Source: Candidatus Hydrogenedentota bacterium (GTDB lineage: Bacteria > Hydrogenedentota > Hydrogenedentia > Hydrogenedentales > SLHB01). Taken from it: a DNA stretch of 5,965 bases. The stretch is from NCBI GenBank assembly GCA_026387845.1, contig JAPLKX010000106.1, positions 1 to 5,965 of the forward strand. Reading direction: 5' to 3'. A model generated the notes under the pieces. The model did not search any database. It was not told where the DNA came from and worked only from the letters and a program-made list of their open reading frames with translations. Positions 1 through 5,868 of the stretch are shown in pieces; positions within the stretch are counted from its first letter, which is position 1; every line of letters begins with the position of its first letter. The position numbers and the translations under genes are program-made.

Positions 1-345
1 GTCGGCGAGGCCTTGGCAACGTACGTACGCCACGGCCGGCCCCGGTGTACCTCGCGCCGGGTCTTTATCCGTGCGCGGGCGCCCTATCAGGGGTTCTCCA
101 GTCCTGTCGCCGTCTGTGACATTGTCCGAAGGGCCCTGTCGCGCGCGGGTCTCAATCCCGACTTCAAGGGCGCCCACTTGCTGCGCCACTCGCTCGCGAC
201 CCGCATGCTCCGCACAGGGAAGTCGATGGCTGAAATCGGCGAGATTCTGCGGCATCAACTTCCCAACACGACGGAGATCTACGCCAAGGTGGACTTGGGC
301 GCATTGCACTCGCTCGCACAACCGTGGAAAGGAGCCAAGCCATGA
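1..345 (+). CDS. Tyrosine recombinase, first of trio (RitA-like), C-terminal part only
   Basis: This is the C-terminal 114 residues of a site-specific tyrosine recombinase, open from the first base of the window, so the true start and most of the protein lie to the left. The catalytic second half is visible: HLLRH (H59, R62 of the visible part) is the H-x-x-R box, LRH at 83-85 supplies the third-box histidine, and Y94 in EIYAKVD sits exactly nine residues later as the nucleophile. The first catalytic arginine and the lysine are outside the window. The AKVDL motif and a short tail ending in PWKGAKP are typical, as I remember the family, of the first recombinase of RIT elements. The TGA stop overlaps the ATG of the next gene (ATGA), which indicates translational coupling in one operon. 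The TTG at 13 is an internal codon, not a start. The family is certain; the RitA assignment rests on gene order. Confidence 0.88.
   Translation, partial: VGEALATYVRHGRPRCTSRRVFIRARAPYQGFSSPVAVCDIVRRALSRAGLNPDFKGAHLLRHSLATRMLRTGKSMAEIGEILRHQLPNTTEIYAKVDLGALHSLAQPWKGAKP
328..334 (+). promoter_or_regulatory. Ribosome binding site of the second recombinase
   Basis: GAAAGGAG-type purine run ending seven bases before the ATG at 342. It lies inside the last codons of the first recombinase and fixes the coupled start of the second gene. Confidence 0.6.
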
Positions 346-1146
346 GTAGACTCCGAAAGGCCCTCGAAGAGTATCTGGCCGTGCGCCGAGCGTTTGGTTT
401 CAAGTTGCAACCGGCTTGCCATGGTGCGCCACTTTGCGCAATACCGCCGCGCGGCGGACCCTCGTACGGAGGTCCCACTGCAGGGGCTTCTTCCGTACGC
501 GTTCCGCCGAAAGAAACCGTATATCTACAGCGAAGATGAGATCGCACGGATCCTCGGCGCCGCACGACACCTACCCTCGTGGAAGGGCTTGCGAGCCGCC
601 ACCTATTCGACCTTGTTCGGACTGATGGCGGTTACCGGCATGCGCGTGTGTGAACCCATCGCTCTGGACAGGGAGGATGTCGATCTCGCGCGAGGCATAC
701 TCGTCGTTCGCAAGACCAAGTTTAACAAATCACGACTCGTTCCGGTGCACGAGACCACACGGGAGGCCCTTCGGCGGTATGCCCGTTTGCGGGACCGAAT
801 CTGTCCTCAGCCGGAAACCCCCAGCTTCTTCATTTCCGAGGAGGGCACTCGTTTGACGGAGAACGTCGTCCAGAAGACCTTCGTCAAGGTATCGCGCAAG
901 ATCGGACTGAGAGGACCGCAGGACAGCCACGGACCACGACTCCACGACTTGCGTCATGGATTTGCCGTCCGGACGCTGCTGCAATGGTACCGGACCGGCG
1001 CTAACGTCGAACGCCATATGCCTGAACTGAGCGCCTATTTGGGCCATGCGCATGTGAACGATACCTACTGGTACCTTTCCGCCACGCCTGAACTCCTGCA
1101 GTTGGCCATGCAGCGTTTTCATGCAACGGGAGGGCGGTCATCATGA
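342..1146 (+). pseudogene. Tyrosine recombinase, second of trio (RitB-like), internal deletion plus frameshift
   Basis: The ATG at 342 follows a good Shine-Dalgarno sequence (AAGGAG, ending at 334) and encodes MSRLRKALEEYLAVRRAFGF, a normal recombinase N-terminus. That frame becomes nonsense after about residue 23 and stops at 539. Family-like sequence resumes in the frame of 394 at NRLAMVRHFAQYRR (from 409) and continues to the TGA at 1146. The segment that normally joins these pieces, roughly 45-50 codons of the SAM-like core-binding domain by my memory of relatives, is absent. The lesion is therefore a deletion of non-triplet length near 404-412, not a simple slip. The catalytic domain is otherwise complete: R in TGMRVCE (codon 643-645), K in KFNKSR, HDLRH, LGH, and Y nine residues after that histidine in YWYL. 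The stop overlaps the next start as ATGA. A full-length protein is unlikely; an assembly error is the alternative. Confidence 0.85.
1128..1134 (+). promoter_or_regulatory. Ribosome binding site of the third recombinase
   Basis: GGGAGGG lies eight bases before the ATG at 1143, inside the end of the second recombinase frame. It means the third gene can be translated even though the second gene is broken, and it supports the ATG at 1143 over the later in-frame methionine at residue 20. Confidence 0.6.
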
Positions 1147-2141
1147 AGACCAACGGCCATTTCCCAGCGTTGCTGGAAGCCTTCTTCACCGAGCGCTTGA
1201 TGCACCAGCGCAACGCAAGCCCTCACACCATCGCAAGCTACCGCGACACGTTCCGCCTGCTGCTGGGTTTCGCACAGGAGCGACTGAACAAGGCTCCTTC
1301 AACCCTGACACTCCACGATCTCGACACCCCGTTCATCGGGTCCTTTCTGACCCACCTTGAGAAAGAGCGCGGCAACAAGGCCCGAAGCAGGAACGTGCGA
1401 TTGGCGGCCGTCCGCGCCTTCTTCCGTTACGTCGCCCTGCACGAACCAGGTCACAGCGCGTTGGCGCAACGCGTTCTGGCCATGCCGAGCAAACGCCACA
1501 AGAAGAAGCAGATCGAGTTCCTCGCACGCCCCGAGATCGACGCCCTGCTCGCCGCACCCAACCGCCAGATCCGGCTGGGGCGTCGTGACTGGACGATGCT
1601 TCTGGTGGCGGTGCAAACAGGCTTGCGCGTGTCCGAACTGACCTCCTTGCGCTGTGAAGATGTCGTGTTGGGTGATGGCGCTCACATCCGCTGCACCGGC
1701 AAAGGGCGTAAAGAACGCTGCACCCCCCTACGCAAGGAAACGGCAGCGGCACTGCGTGCGTGGCTGCGCGAAAGCAGCGCCCTTCCCTCAGCACCCTTGT
1801 TCCCGAACGCGCGAGGCAACCGTTTGAGTACCGATGGAGTCGCATACGTGCTCGACAAACACCTCGCAGCAGCCCGACGGAAATGCCCCTCTCTACGGAA
1901 CAAGCGCATTACTCCCCACGCGCTGCGTCACACGACGGCCATGGAACTGCTTCAATGCGGTGTTGATCGCGCCGTCATCGCCCTGTGGCTGGGACACGAA
2001 TCCGTCGAAACGACCCAGATGTATCTCCACGCCGACCTCGAACTCAAGGAAAAAGCCCTTGCCACAACCGCTCCCTTGGGCGTACCTCCGGGCCGCTACC
2101 GGCCAAATGATGAACTCTTGGCCTTTCTCCAGAGCCTGTGA
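1143..2141 (+). CDS. Tyrosine recombinase, third of trio (RitC-like), intact
   Basis: An apparently intact 332-residue integrase that cuts and rejoins DNA through a covalent 3'-phosphotyrosine. Residues about 8-110 form the SAM-like core-binding domain (ASPHTIASYRDTFRLLL, then VRLAAVRAFFRYV). Residues about 125-300 form the catalytic domain. Catalytic residues can be read directly: R162 (TGLRVSEL), K187 in the beta-hairpin GKGRKER, H259 and R262 (PHALRHTTA), H285 (LWLGHES) and the nucleophile Y294 (TTQMYLHAD). The length and the extension after the tyrosine, ending in LLAFLQSL, fit the third gene of RIT elements. It overlaps the second recombinase by ATGA and has its own strong RBS. Its TGA shares a base with the first decamer of the terminal repeat array, so the gene abuts the element end. 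It resembles XerC/D in domain layout, but the trio context argues against a housekeeping Xer role. Confidence 0.93.
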   Translation: MKTNGHFPALLEAFFTERLMHQRNASPHTIASYRDTFRLLLGFAQERLNKAPSTLTLHDLDTPFIGSFLTHLEKERGNKARSRNVRLAAVRAFFRYVALHEPGHSALAQRVLAMPSKRHKKKQIEFLARPEIDALLAAPNRQIRLGRRDWTMLLVAVQTGLRVSELTSLRCEDVVLGDGAHIRCTGKGRKERCTPLRKETAAALRAWLRESSALPSAPLFPNARGNRLSTDGVAYVLDKHLAAARRKCPSLRNKRITPHALRHTTAMELLQCGVDRAVIALWLGHESVETTQMYLHADLELKEKALATTAPLGVPPGRYRPNDELLAFLQSL

Positions 2142-2251
2142 TTATGCCGAGCAAAACAACTCAAACAGCAAGAGATCCGCCAACGAACAACGCTCTACTC
2201 GGCATTATCCGGCACTCGGCATGATGCCGCTTATGCCGAGCTCGGTATAAT
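2141..2251. repeat. Inverted decamer array at the RIT element end
   Basis: A decamer, TTATGCCGAG, recurs in both orientations: forward 2142-2151, reverse 2198-2207 (CTCGGCATTA, one mismatch), reverse core 2215-2222 (CTCGGCAT), forward 2231-2240 (exact) and reverse 2241-2250 (CTCGGTATAA, one mismatch). The last two abut as a near-perfect 20-bp palindrome. A sixth partial copy, ATGCCG (2224-2229), makes CGGCAT-G-ATGCCG with the third. The block is bounded by ATTATGCCGAG (2141-2151) and CTCGGTATAAT (2241-2251), which are themselves inverted. Its position, directly between the recombinase stop and foreign sequence, suggests recombinase-binding sites and the element terminus. It could also fold in the transcript and act as a terminator, though no T-run follows. 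Confidence 0.75.
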
Positions 2252-2404
2252 CGCCATCAGTTCGCCTCGAAATTGATCATGCGTGGGTGTGACCTCAACG
2301 TGGTGCGTGAACTGCTGGGGCACTCGGCATTGAGAATGACCATGATCTACGCACATCTCTCGCCCAAGAATCTCTCGGATGCGGTGGCGCTGCTAGTCGA
2401 TTAG
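2252..2404 (+). pseudogene. C-terminal fragment of an interrupted tyrosine recombinase
   Basis: Too short to stand out as an ORF, this stretch reads RHQFASKLIMRGCDLNVV and continues through RELLGHSALRMTMIYAH to a TAG at 2402-2404. It is the last 50 residues of a XerC/D- or phage-type integrase: the RH of the second catalytic box (normally H-D-L-R-H), the LGH box, and the tyrosine nucleophile in MIYAHLSP exactly nine residues after the histidine. Its LSP motif after the tyrosine differs from all three RIT recombinases, so it is a different gene and not a duplicated piece of the trio. It has no start and begins precisely where the RIT terminal array ends. The frame runs back only to a TGA at 2222-2224 inside the array. 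The best explanation is that the RIT element inserted into this gene; the missing N-terminal part should lie left of the element. Confidence 0.85.
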
Positions 2405-2564
2405 TAGGACGTGTGCCGGCAAGAGCTACAAGCCGAGGACCATCGGACGAGCTATTCCAGCCCGTATTTCTGAATCTTATATGGCACGTAATGGCGCCCA
2501 CACAAGAAACCCTTGATAACCGACCCGATAGCAAAGCTTTGCACTCATATTGAACCTCCGCCGC

Positions 2565-2620
2565 GACTGTTAACAAAGGACACGGACTGTTAACAAATTG
2601 GGACGCCGGAGGTTAACAAA
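2565..2620 (+). repeat. Three direct GTTAACAAA repeats
   Basis: GTTAACAAA occurs at 2569-2577, 2589-2597 and 2612-2620. The first two copies extend to the 13-mer GACTGTTAACAAA and are exactly 20 bp apart, about two helical turns. The third is 23 bp further on and is preceded by GAG. The group is flanked by an 8-bp inverted pair, AACCTCCG (2553-2560) and CGGAGGTT (2607-2614). The layout resembles a small iteron or operator cluster; the function is unknown. Confidence 0.6.
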
Positions 2621-2785
2621 GTGGCTGGAAATGCTGGAGTTAAAGGACACATAGTTCCTGTTCATTCATTCAAGAAGAGAAGAAGGCCCGTAGAGACGGT
2701 CCGAATGCGGTGAGAGAATATGCCAGTCGATTTTGCTCCTGTTACGTTTGATGTACTCCATCAGGGGGACTGCCAAATCCCCGGT

Positions 2786-2818
2786 ACCTGAAAGTTTTGG
2801 TTGGTGCAGTTTTCAGGT
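2786..2818. repeat. Hairpin with 8-bp perfect stem
   Basis: ACCTGAAA (2786-2793) is the exact reverse complement of TTTCAGGT (2811-2818), with a 17-base spacer rich in G and T. No T-run follows, so a classical terminator is not supported. It could be an operator dyad or a remnant of a repeat unit. Confidence 0.45.
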
Positions 2819-2929
2819 TGATCGTTGCTTGGGCTGACATGTGACGAGCAAAGGCGACCGGTTTTTCTCGCTGGAACCTGACACGGAACGGCACGTTGCC
2901 GTACTCGTGAAGATCTTGGGTAGCTTTGT

Positions 2930-2958
2930 TTGATGTATATGTATATTGAGGTTAGAAT
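2930..2958 (+). promoter_or_regulatory. Candidate sigma70-type promoter of the DUF2723 gene
   Basis: TTGATG (2930-2935) and TAGAAT (2953-2958) are separated by 17 bp. They match TTGACA at four of six positions and TATAAT at five of six. The intervening DNA is AT-rich (ATGTATATGTATATTG). Transcription would begin near 2965 and give a leader of about 80 bases before the ATG at 3044. This is the best -35/-10 pair I see in the interval, but it rests on sequence resemblance only. Confidence 0.35.
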
Positions 2959-2976
2959 TGGTTGAGCAAGTTAACG

Positions 2977-2986
2977 TGTGATCACA
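2977..2986. promoter_or_regulatory. Palindrome TGTGATCACA in the leader
   Basis: A perfect 10-bp palindrome just downstream of the predicted transcription start. A repressor site is possible. It lacks the six-base spacer of a CRP site, so it should not be called one. Confidence 0.25.
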
Positions 2987-3004
2987 ATAACAGCGCCAAT
3001 GAGA

Positions 3005-3014
3005 GAAGATCTTC
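3005..3014. promoter_or_regulatory. Palindrome GAAGATCTTC in the leader
   Basis: A perfect 10-bp palindrome 30 bases before the start codon. A nine-base copy, GAAGATCTT, occurs at 2909-2917, upstream of the predicted -35 box. The two copies bracket the candidate promoter 96 bp apart, as paired operator sites might. Confidence 0.25.
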
Positions 3015-3043
3015 GGGATGCGTGATAAGCATAGAAACCTTTT

Positions 3044-5638
3044 ATGAGCATGGGCACAAGACGCAGACGGCAAAAGGCTGATGCAAAGAGGACCGATAGC
3101 ACAAGACCTGCAGATCTATTGCCGGTTGTGACTGAAAGGGATAGATTCAGCAATCGACGGCCCTTGTTAGTGTCAACGACCGTGGGCGTACTTGTTCTTG
3201 CCGTCTATATCACGACTCTAGGGCCGACCGTCACGGGGGAAGACAGCGGGGAGCTTATTACGGCCGCGTATACCCTGGGAATTGCCCATCCACCAGGGTA
3301 TCCGATATGGTGTCTTTTGGGGAAGCTGTTCACGTTCATTCCCTATGGAACCATCGCATGGCGTGTCGCCTTCATGTCGGCATTCTTTGGAGCGGCGGCG
3401 GCCGCTGTAGCCTGCCGGATAACGATTCACATTACGGAAAGCTATATAGGCGGAATAGCCGCGGGACTGCTGATGGGTTTTTCAAAGGAGTACTGGGAAC
3501 AGAGTGTCATCTCGGAAGTGTACTCACTCAATGCGTTCTTTCTGCTGCTCTGCGTGCTGATTCTGCTTATTTGGATTCGGCGGCAGGAACCTCGGCTGCT
3601 TTACGCGCTCGCCATCGTCTATGGACTGGGGTTAGCAAACCATAACACAATGCATTTCGTCGGCCCGATTTTTGTGCTGGCCGTTTTCGCCGTGGACCGC
3701 AGACCGTGGCTCCATTGGCAGCGATACTGCACGCTGGGCGGCATCGCGCTGGGCACATGGATGCTTATCAACCTCTACTTGCCCATTCGGTCTTACGCCA
3801 ATCCACCTGTTGACTGGGGCAATCCGGAGACGTGGCAAGGGTTTTGGGATGTGGTGTTGCGTCAGCAGTATTCGTTTGGGTTTAAGAAGAACCCCCATTC
3901 GTTCAGCCGGCTTATCGCGCAGGTATGGACCCTGACGAAACTGTACGGCAGGGAGTTTACGCCCTGGCTGGCCATCCTGCCCCTGTTGGGGCTGTACCCG
4001 CTATGGAAACGGCACCGCGCCGGCTTCCTGTTGATTGCCGGCCTTTTTGTCTACATCACCGCAGGATTCCTGTTCATCCTCAATTTCAACGTTGACAAGG
4101 AGTCCATCTGGGTGAACAACGTCTTCTTCATCCCGGTGTACATCATGGCCGCCATCCTGATGGGCTCGGCGATTGCCGCCTTGGCCCAGACAAGGGTCCG
4201 CGGATTCCGTTTACAGTGGCCCGCGGCGTTTCTGGCCGTGTGTCTGCCAGTACTCCCCCTATCGACCAATTACTACTGGAACGACAAGAGCGACTACTGG
4301 TTCGCCCACGACTACGGTGTCAACATCTTCAGGACAATGGATGAAGGGGCGGTCTACTTCCCCATAGCGGACCATGCGACATTTCCCTTGATTTACCTGC
4401 AATCCATCGAAGGGATGCGACCGGACGTCATTATCGCTAACAAGTACGGATATCCGGAAGAACTGTTCTACGAGGAGATGCCCTATGAGTTGCGAACGTT
4501 CTTCAGCAGGATTCTTTCTGAAGAGGAAAGTGGCCGCGTTGAAGACTGGATAGTCGACCGGGGAGACCGGCCGGTCTATTTTACCCGGAAGAGGAACCTG
4601 GGAGGCAAGTCAGGGGCCGTTATGGAAAATGCGGGCCTCATATACATTGCTCGGCGGCCGGGCGAGTCCCTTGAGAAGCGCGATTTCTGGTCCGACTATA
4701 CCTGGCATACGCTCGACCCACACGCCACGCGCGCCGAATACACCGCCGAGGCCGTTGTGTCCGACTATTACTTTTTCCATGCCAGGGCCGAGTTTAAAAA
4801 GAACCACAGCGAGCAAGGGCTGCGAGATCTACAGGTTTCCTTGGAGCTTGCCGGCAAGAACAAAGAGGCGCTCAATAACATCGGCAGCGCCTGCGCAGAA
4901 TACGGCCAACTGGATCCCGCCGCAGATTATTTCCAACAAGCCCTCGAACTCGATCCCGACTACACCCTCGCCCTCGAAAACTGTGCAAAGGTCTTTATGC
5001 AAAAGAAAGAGTTTGCCAAGGCCCTGCCGATCCTGAAGAGGGTCGTAGCGATAGAGCCGGAAAAACCGGCGAACCATTGGATGATGGCACAATGTCAGAA
5101 GGAAACGGGAGCCATCGAAGAGGCGCTCAGCACGTTCATTCACTTGGCTGACATGACGCCGAACGATGCCAGAGTCTACCGAGAAATCGGAATGCGCTAC
5201 CTCAACAACGCCAATCAGCCCGAACTCGCCCGCAGATACTTCACCAAATCCCTCCAACTCAACCCCGACCAGCCCGACCTCATGCAAATGCTGGCCGACA
5301 ACCGAGGTCTCACCGCCAGCCCGTCCATGCCAGAACCACCGAATACGCCCTCTCTCCCCGATATTCCTGTGCCGCAAGTGGGGAACGGCAACATCGCCCC
5401 ACCTACCCCGCCCGTGCCAAAAACGCCCTCTCTTCCCGATATTCCTATACCCGAAGTTGGGAATGGCGATATCGCCCCACCAACTCCGCCCATGCCAGAA
5501 ACGCCGTCTCTCCCCAATGTGCCTCTACCGGAAGCCGGGAACGGCAACATCGCCCCACCTACCCCGCCAGTGCCGGAATTCCCCAATGCGCCTCCTCTCC
5601 CCAGCATTCCTATGCCGGAGGTCGAACCAAACCCGTAG
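3044..5638 (+). CDS. DUF2723 (TMEM260-like) membrane glycosyltransferase with TPR repeats and proline-rich tail
   Basis: An 864-residue polytopic protein. A basic cytoplasmic N-terminus (RRRR at 6-9) precedes the first membrane helix (about 41-59). The first outer loop then carries the DUF2723 signature: GEDSGEL (65-71) and AHPPGYP (81-87). Further helices fall near 105-125, 133-146, 160-178, 186-217, 229-247, 308-320, 326-347, 357-381 and 393-407, a GT-C fold layout in which acidic residues of the first loop (E66, D67, E70) are the likely catalytic site. The eukaryotic relative TMEM260 is a protein O-mannosyltransferase using a dolichol-linked sugar; a bacterial polyprenyl-sugar protein glycosyltransferase is inferred by homology. 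Residues 408-600 form a soluble domain, 606-743 four TPRs, and 768-864 a Pro-rich tail, probably all periplasmic. An in-frame TAG at 3032-3034 limits the start to ATG 3044 or ATG 3050; neither has a clear Shine-Dalgarno sequence. The specific acceptor is unknown. Confidence 0.85.
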   Translation: MSMGTRRRRQKADAKRTDSTRPADLLPVVTERDRFSNRRPLLVSTTVGVLVLAVYITTLGPTVTGEDSGELITAAYTLGIAHPPGYPIWCLLGKLFTFIPYGTIAWRVAFMSAFFGAAAAAVACRITIHITESYIGGIAAGLLMGFSKEYWEQSVISEVYSLNAFFLLLCVLILLIWIRRQEPRLLYALAIVYGLGLANHNTMHFVGPIFVLAVFAVDRRPWLHWQRYCTLGGIALGTWMLINLYLPIRSYANPPVDWGNPETWQGFWDVVLRQQYSFGFKKNPHSFSRLIAQVWTLTKLYGREFTPWLAILPLLGLYPLWKRHRAGFLLIAGLFVYITAGFLFILNFNVDKESIWVNNVFFIPVYIMAAILMGSAIAALAQTRVRGFRLQWPAAFLAVCLPVLPLSTNYYWNDKSDYWFAHDYGVNIFRTMDEGAVYFPIADHATFPLIYLQSIEGMRPDVIIANKYGYPEELFYEEMPYELRTFFSRILSEEESGRVEDWIVDRGDRPVYFTRKRNLGGKSGAVMENAGLIYIARRPGESLEKRDFWSDYTWHTLDPHATRAEYTAEAVVSDYYFFHARAEFKKNHSEQGLRDLQVSLELAGKNKEALNNIGSACAEYGQLDPAADYFQQALELDPDYTLALENCAKVFMQKKEFAKALPILKRVVAIEPEKPANHWMMAQCQKETGAIEEALSTFIHLADMTPNDARVYREIGMRYLNNANQPELARRYFTKSLQLNPDQPDLMQMLADNRGLTASPSMPEPPNTPSLPDIPVPQVGNGNIAPPTPPVPKTPSLPDIPIPEVGNGDIAPPTPPMPETPSLPNVPLPEAGNGNIAPPTPPVPEFPNAPPLPSIPMPEVEPNP
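5345..5635 (+). repeat. Three 78-bp tandem repeats encoding a Pro-rich tail, plus a degenerate fourth
   Basis: Units begin at 5345, 5423 and 5501, and a degenerate fourth runs 5579-5635. Each full unit encodes 26 residues of the form TPSLPDIPxPxVGNGNIAPP followed by TPPxPE. By hand count, units 1 and 2 share 65 of 78 bases, and units 1 and 3 share 66 of 78. Many changes are at third codon positions, which suggests the protein sequence is under selection. The peptide should be extended and polyproline-like, with two threonines per unit. Confidence 0.9.
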
Positions 5639-5640
5639 CT

Positions 5641-5657
5641 CTGAAGGCGCCCTTCAG
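5641..5657 (+). terminator. Hairpin just after the DUF2723 stop codon
   Basis: CTGAAGG (5641-5647) pairs perfectly with CCTTCAG (5651-5657) across a 3-base loop, starting two bases after the TAG. There is no following T-run, so this is a weak or factor-dependent terminator, or an mRNA 3'-end stabiliser. Confidence 0.35.
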
Positions 5658-5825
5658 CGGACATTAGCAACGGACACTGATATTGGTTTCAAAGACCCTC
5701 CGGCAGATGTCCAAGGGAAAAGCAAGCGCAAGACCACCGTGGCAAACAGAGTTGCAGAAATTCAGTCGCGGATGTAGGCCCACTTGCCAAAGAATTCGGG
5801 AGTGCCTCCATAAAGGTAAATAGGG

Positions 5826-5868
5826 ACAGTCACCGTTTATTGCCGTTTATAAATTAAATGGTGACTGT
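5826..5868. repeat. Imperfect palindrome (REP-like ACAGTCACC unit)
   Basis: ACAGTCACCGTTTA (5826-5839) pairs with TAAATGGTGACTGT (5855-5868) as a 14-bp stem with one G.T wobble and a 15-base loop. Within it, CCGTTTAT is repeated at 5833-5840 and 5843-5850. TAGGGACAGTCACC-type palindromes are common, by my recollection, as dispersed repeats linked to IS200-like (REP-associated) transposases in environmental bacteria. The left arm carries an outer TAGGG that has no partner on the right, so the symmetry stops abruptly at 5868. Confidence 0.65.

Larger units (their letters stand above)
1..2251 (+). mobile_element. Recombinase-in-trio (RIT) element, right-hand portion
   Basis: Three consecutive, same-strand, start/stop-overlapping tyrosine recombinase genes, each from a different subfamily, are the defining layout of RIT elements. 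The observed order and sizes agree with it: first gene cut by the edge, second normally about 310-320 aa, third 332 aa. The right boundary is placed at 2251, because the inverted-repeat array ends there and sequence from an unrelated recombinase gene starts at 2252. The left terminus and the beginning of the first gene are outside the window. With the second recombinase broken, this copy is probably immobile unless complemented by another copy. No cargo genes are seen. Confidence 0.8.
2405..3043. other. Gene-free interval of about 640 bp with short repeats
   Basis: No convincing coding region was found on either strand. The longest minus-strand frame (2295-2576) overlaps the recombinase fragment and shows no family features. 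A 23-codon frame at 2720-2791 follows GGTGAGAG but has no recognisable product, and its stop lies in the hairpin at 2786-2818. Base composition looks less GC-rich than on either side. The interval holds the GTTAACAAA repeats (2569-2620), a small GGGGA/TCCCC hairpin (2765-2782), the larger hairpin at 2786-2818, and the candidate promoter with two palindromes before the gene at 3044. Confidence 0.6.

Noticed and set aside
342..539. Programmed frameshift joining the two halves of the second recombinase
   Set aside because: Besides the frame change, a core-binding segment of roughly 45-50 codons is missing, and no slippery heptamer is seen at the junction. A deletion explains both.
164..565. Minus-strand frame of 133 codons across the first and second recombinases
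   Set aside because: It is antisense to clear recombinase coding sequence, shows no domain features, and is the kind of open frame expected in GC-rich DNA.
1299..1845. Long minus-strand frames inside the third recombinase
   Set aside because: They are shadows of an intact gene with complete catalytic residues on the + strand. Their products are Arg/Ala-rich without recognisable motifs.
1834..2250. Plus-strand frame of 138 codons ending at the terminal array
   Set aside because: It is an out-of-frame shadow of the third recombinase running on into the decamer array, with no RBS and no family resemblance.
2141..2251. CRISPR array
   Set aside because: Repeats are only about 10 bp, alternate in orientation and have irregular spacing. 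This fits recombinase-binding sites, not CRISPR.
2295..2576. Minus-strand frame of 93 codons as a small gene
   Set aside because: It overlaps the recognisable recombinase fragment, has no RBS, and the product resembles nothing I know.
2977..2986. CRP/FNR-type site
   Set aside because: TGTGATCACA lacks the spacer between half-sites that these regulators need. It is kept only as an unassigned palindrome.
2405..3043. tRNA or other structured RNA gene next to the integrase fragment
   Set aside because: I looked for a tRNA as an integration target but found no cloverleaf-like arms or GTTCGA-type T-loop sequence in the interval.
5215..5670. Minus-strand glycine-rich repeat protein of 151 codons
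   Set aside because: It is the antisense reading of Pro-rich tandem repeats, which automatically yields Gly-rich repeats.
5166..5777. Plus-strand frame of 203 codons overlapping the tail of the membrane protein and running past its stop
   Set aside because: Most of it is the proline-rich repeat read in another frame. The part after 5638 has no start codon context and no recognisable product.
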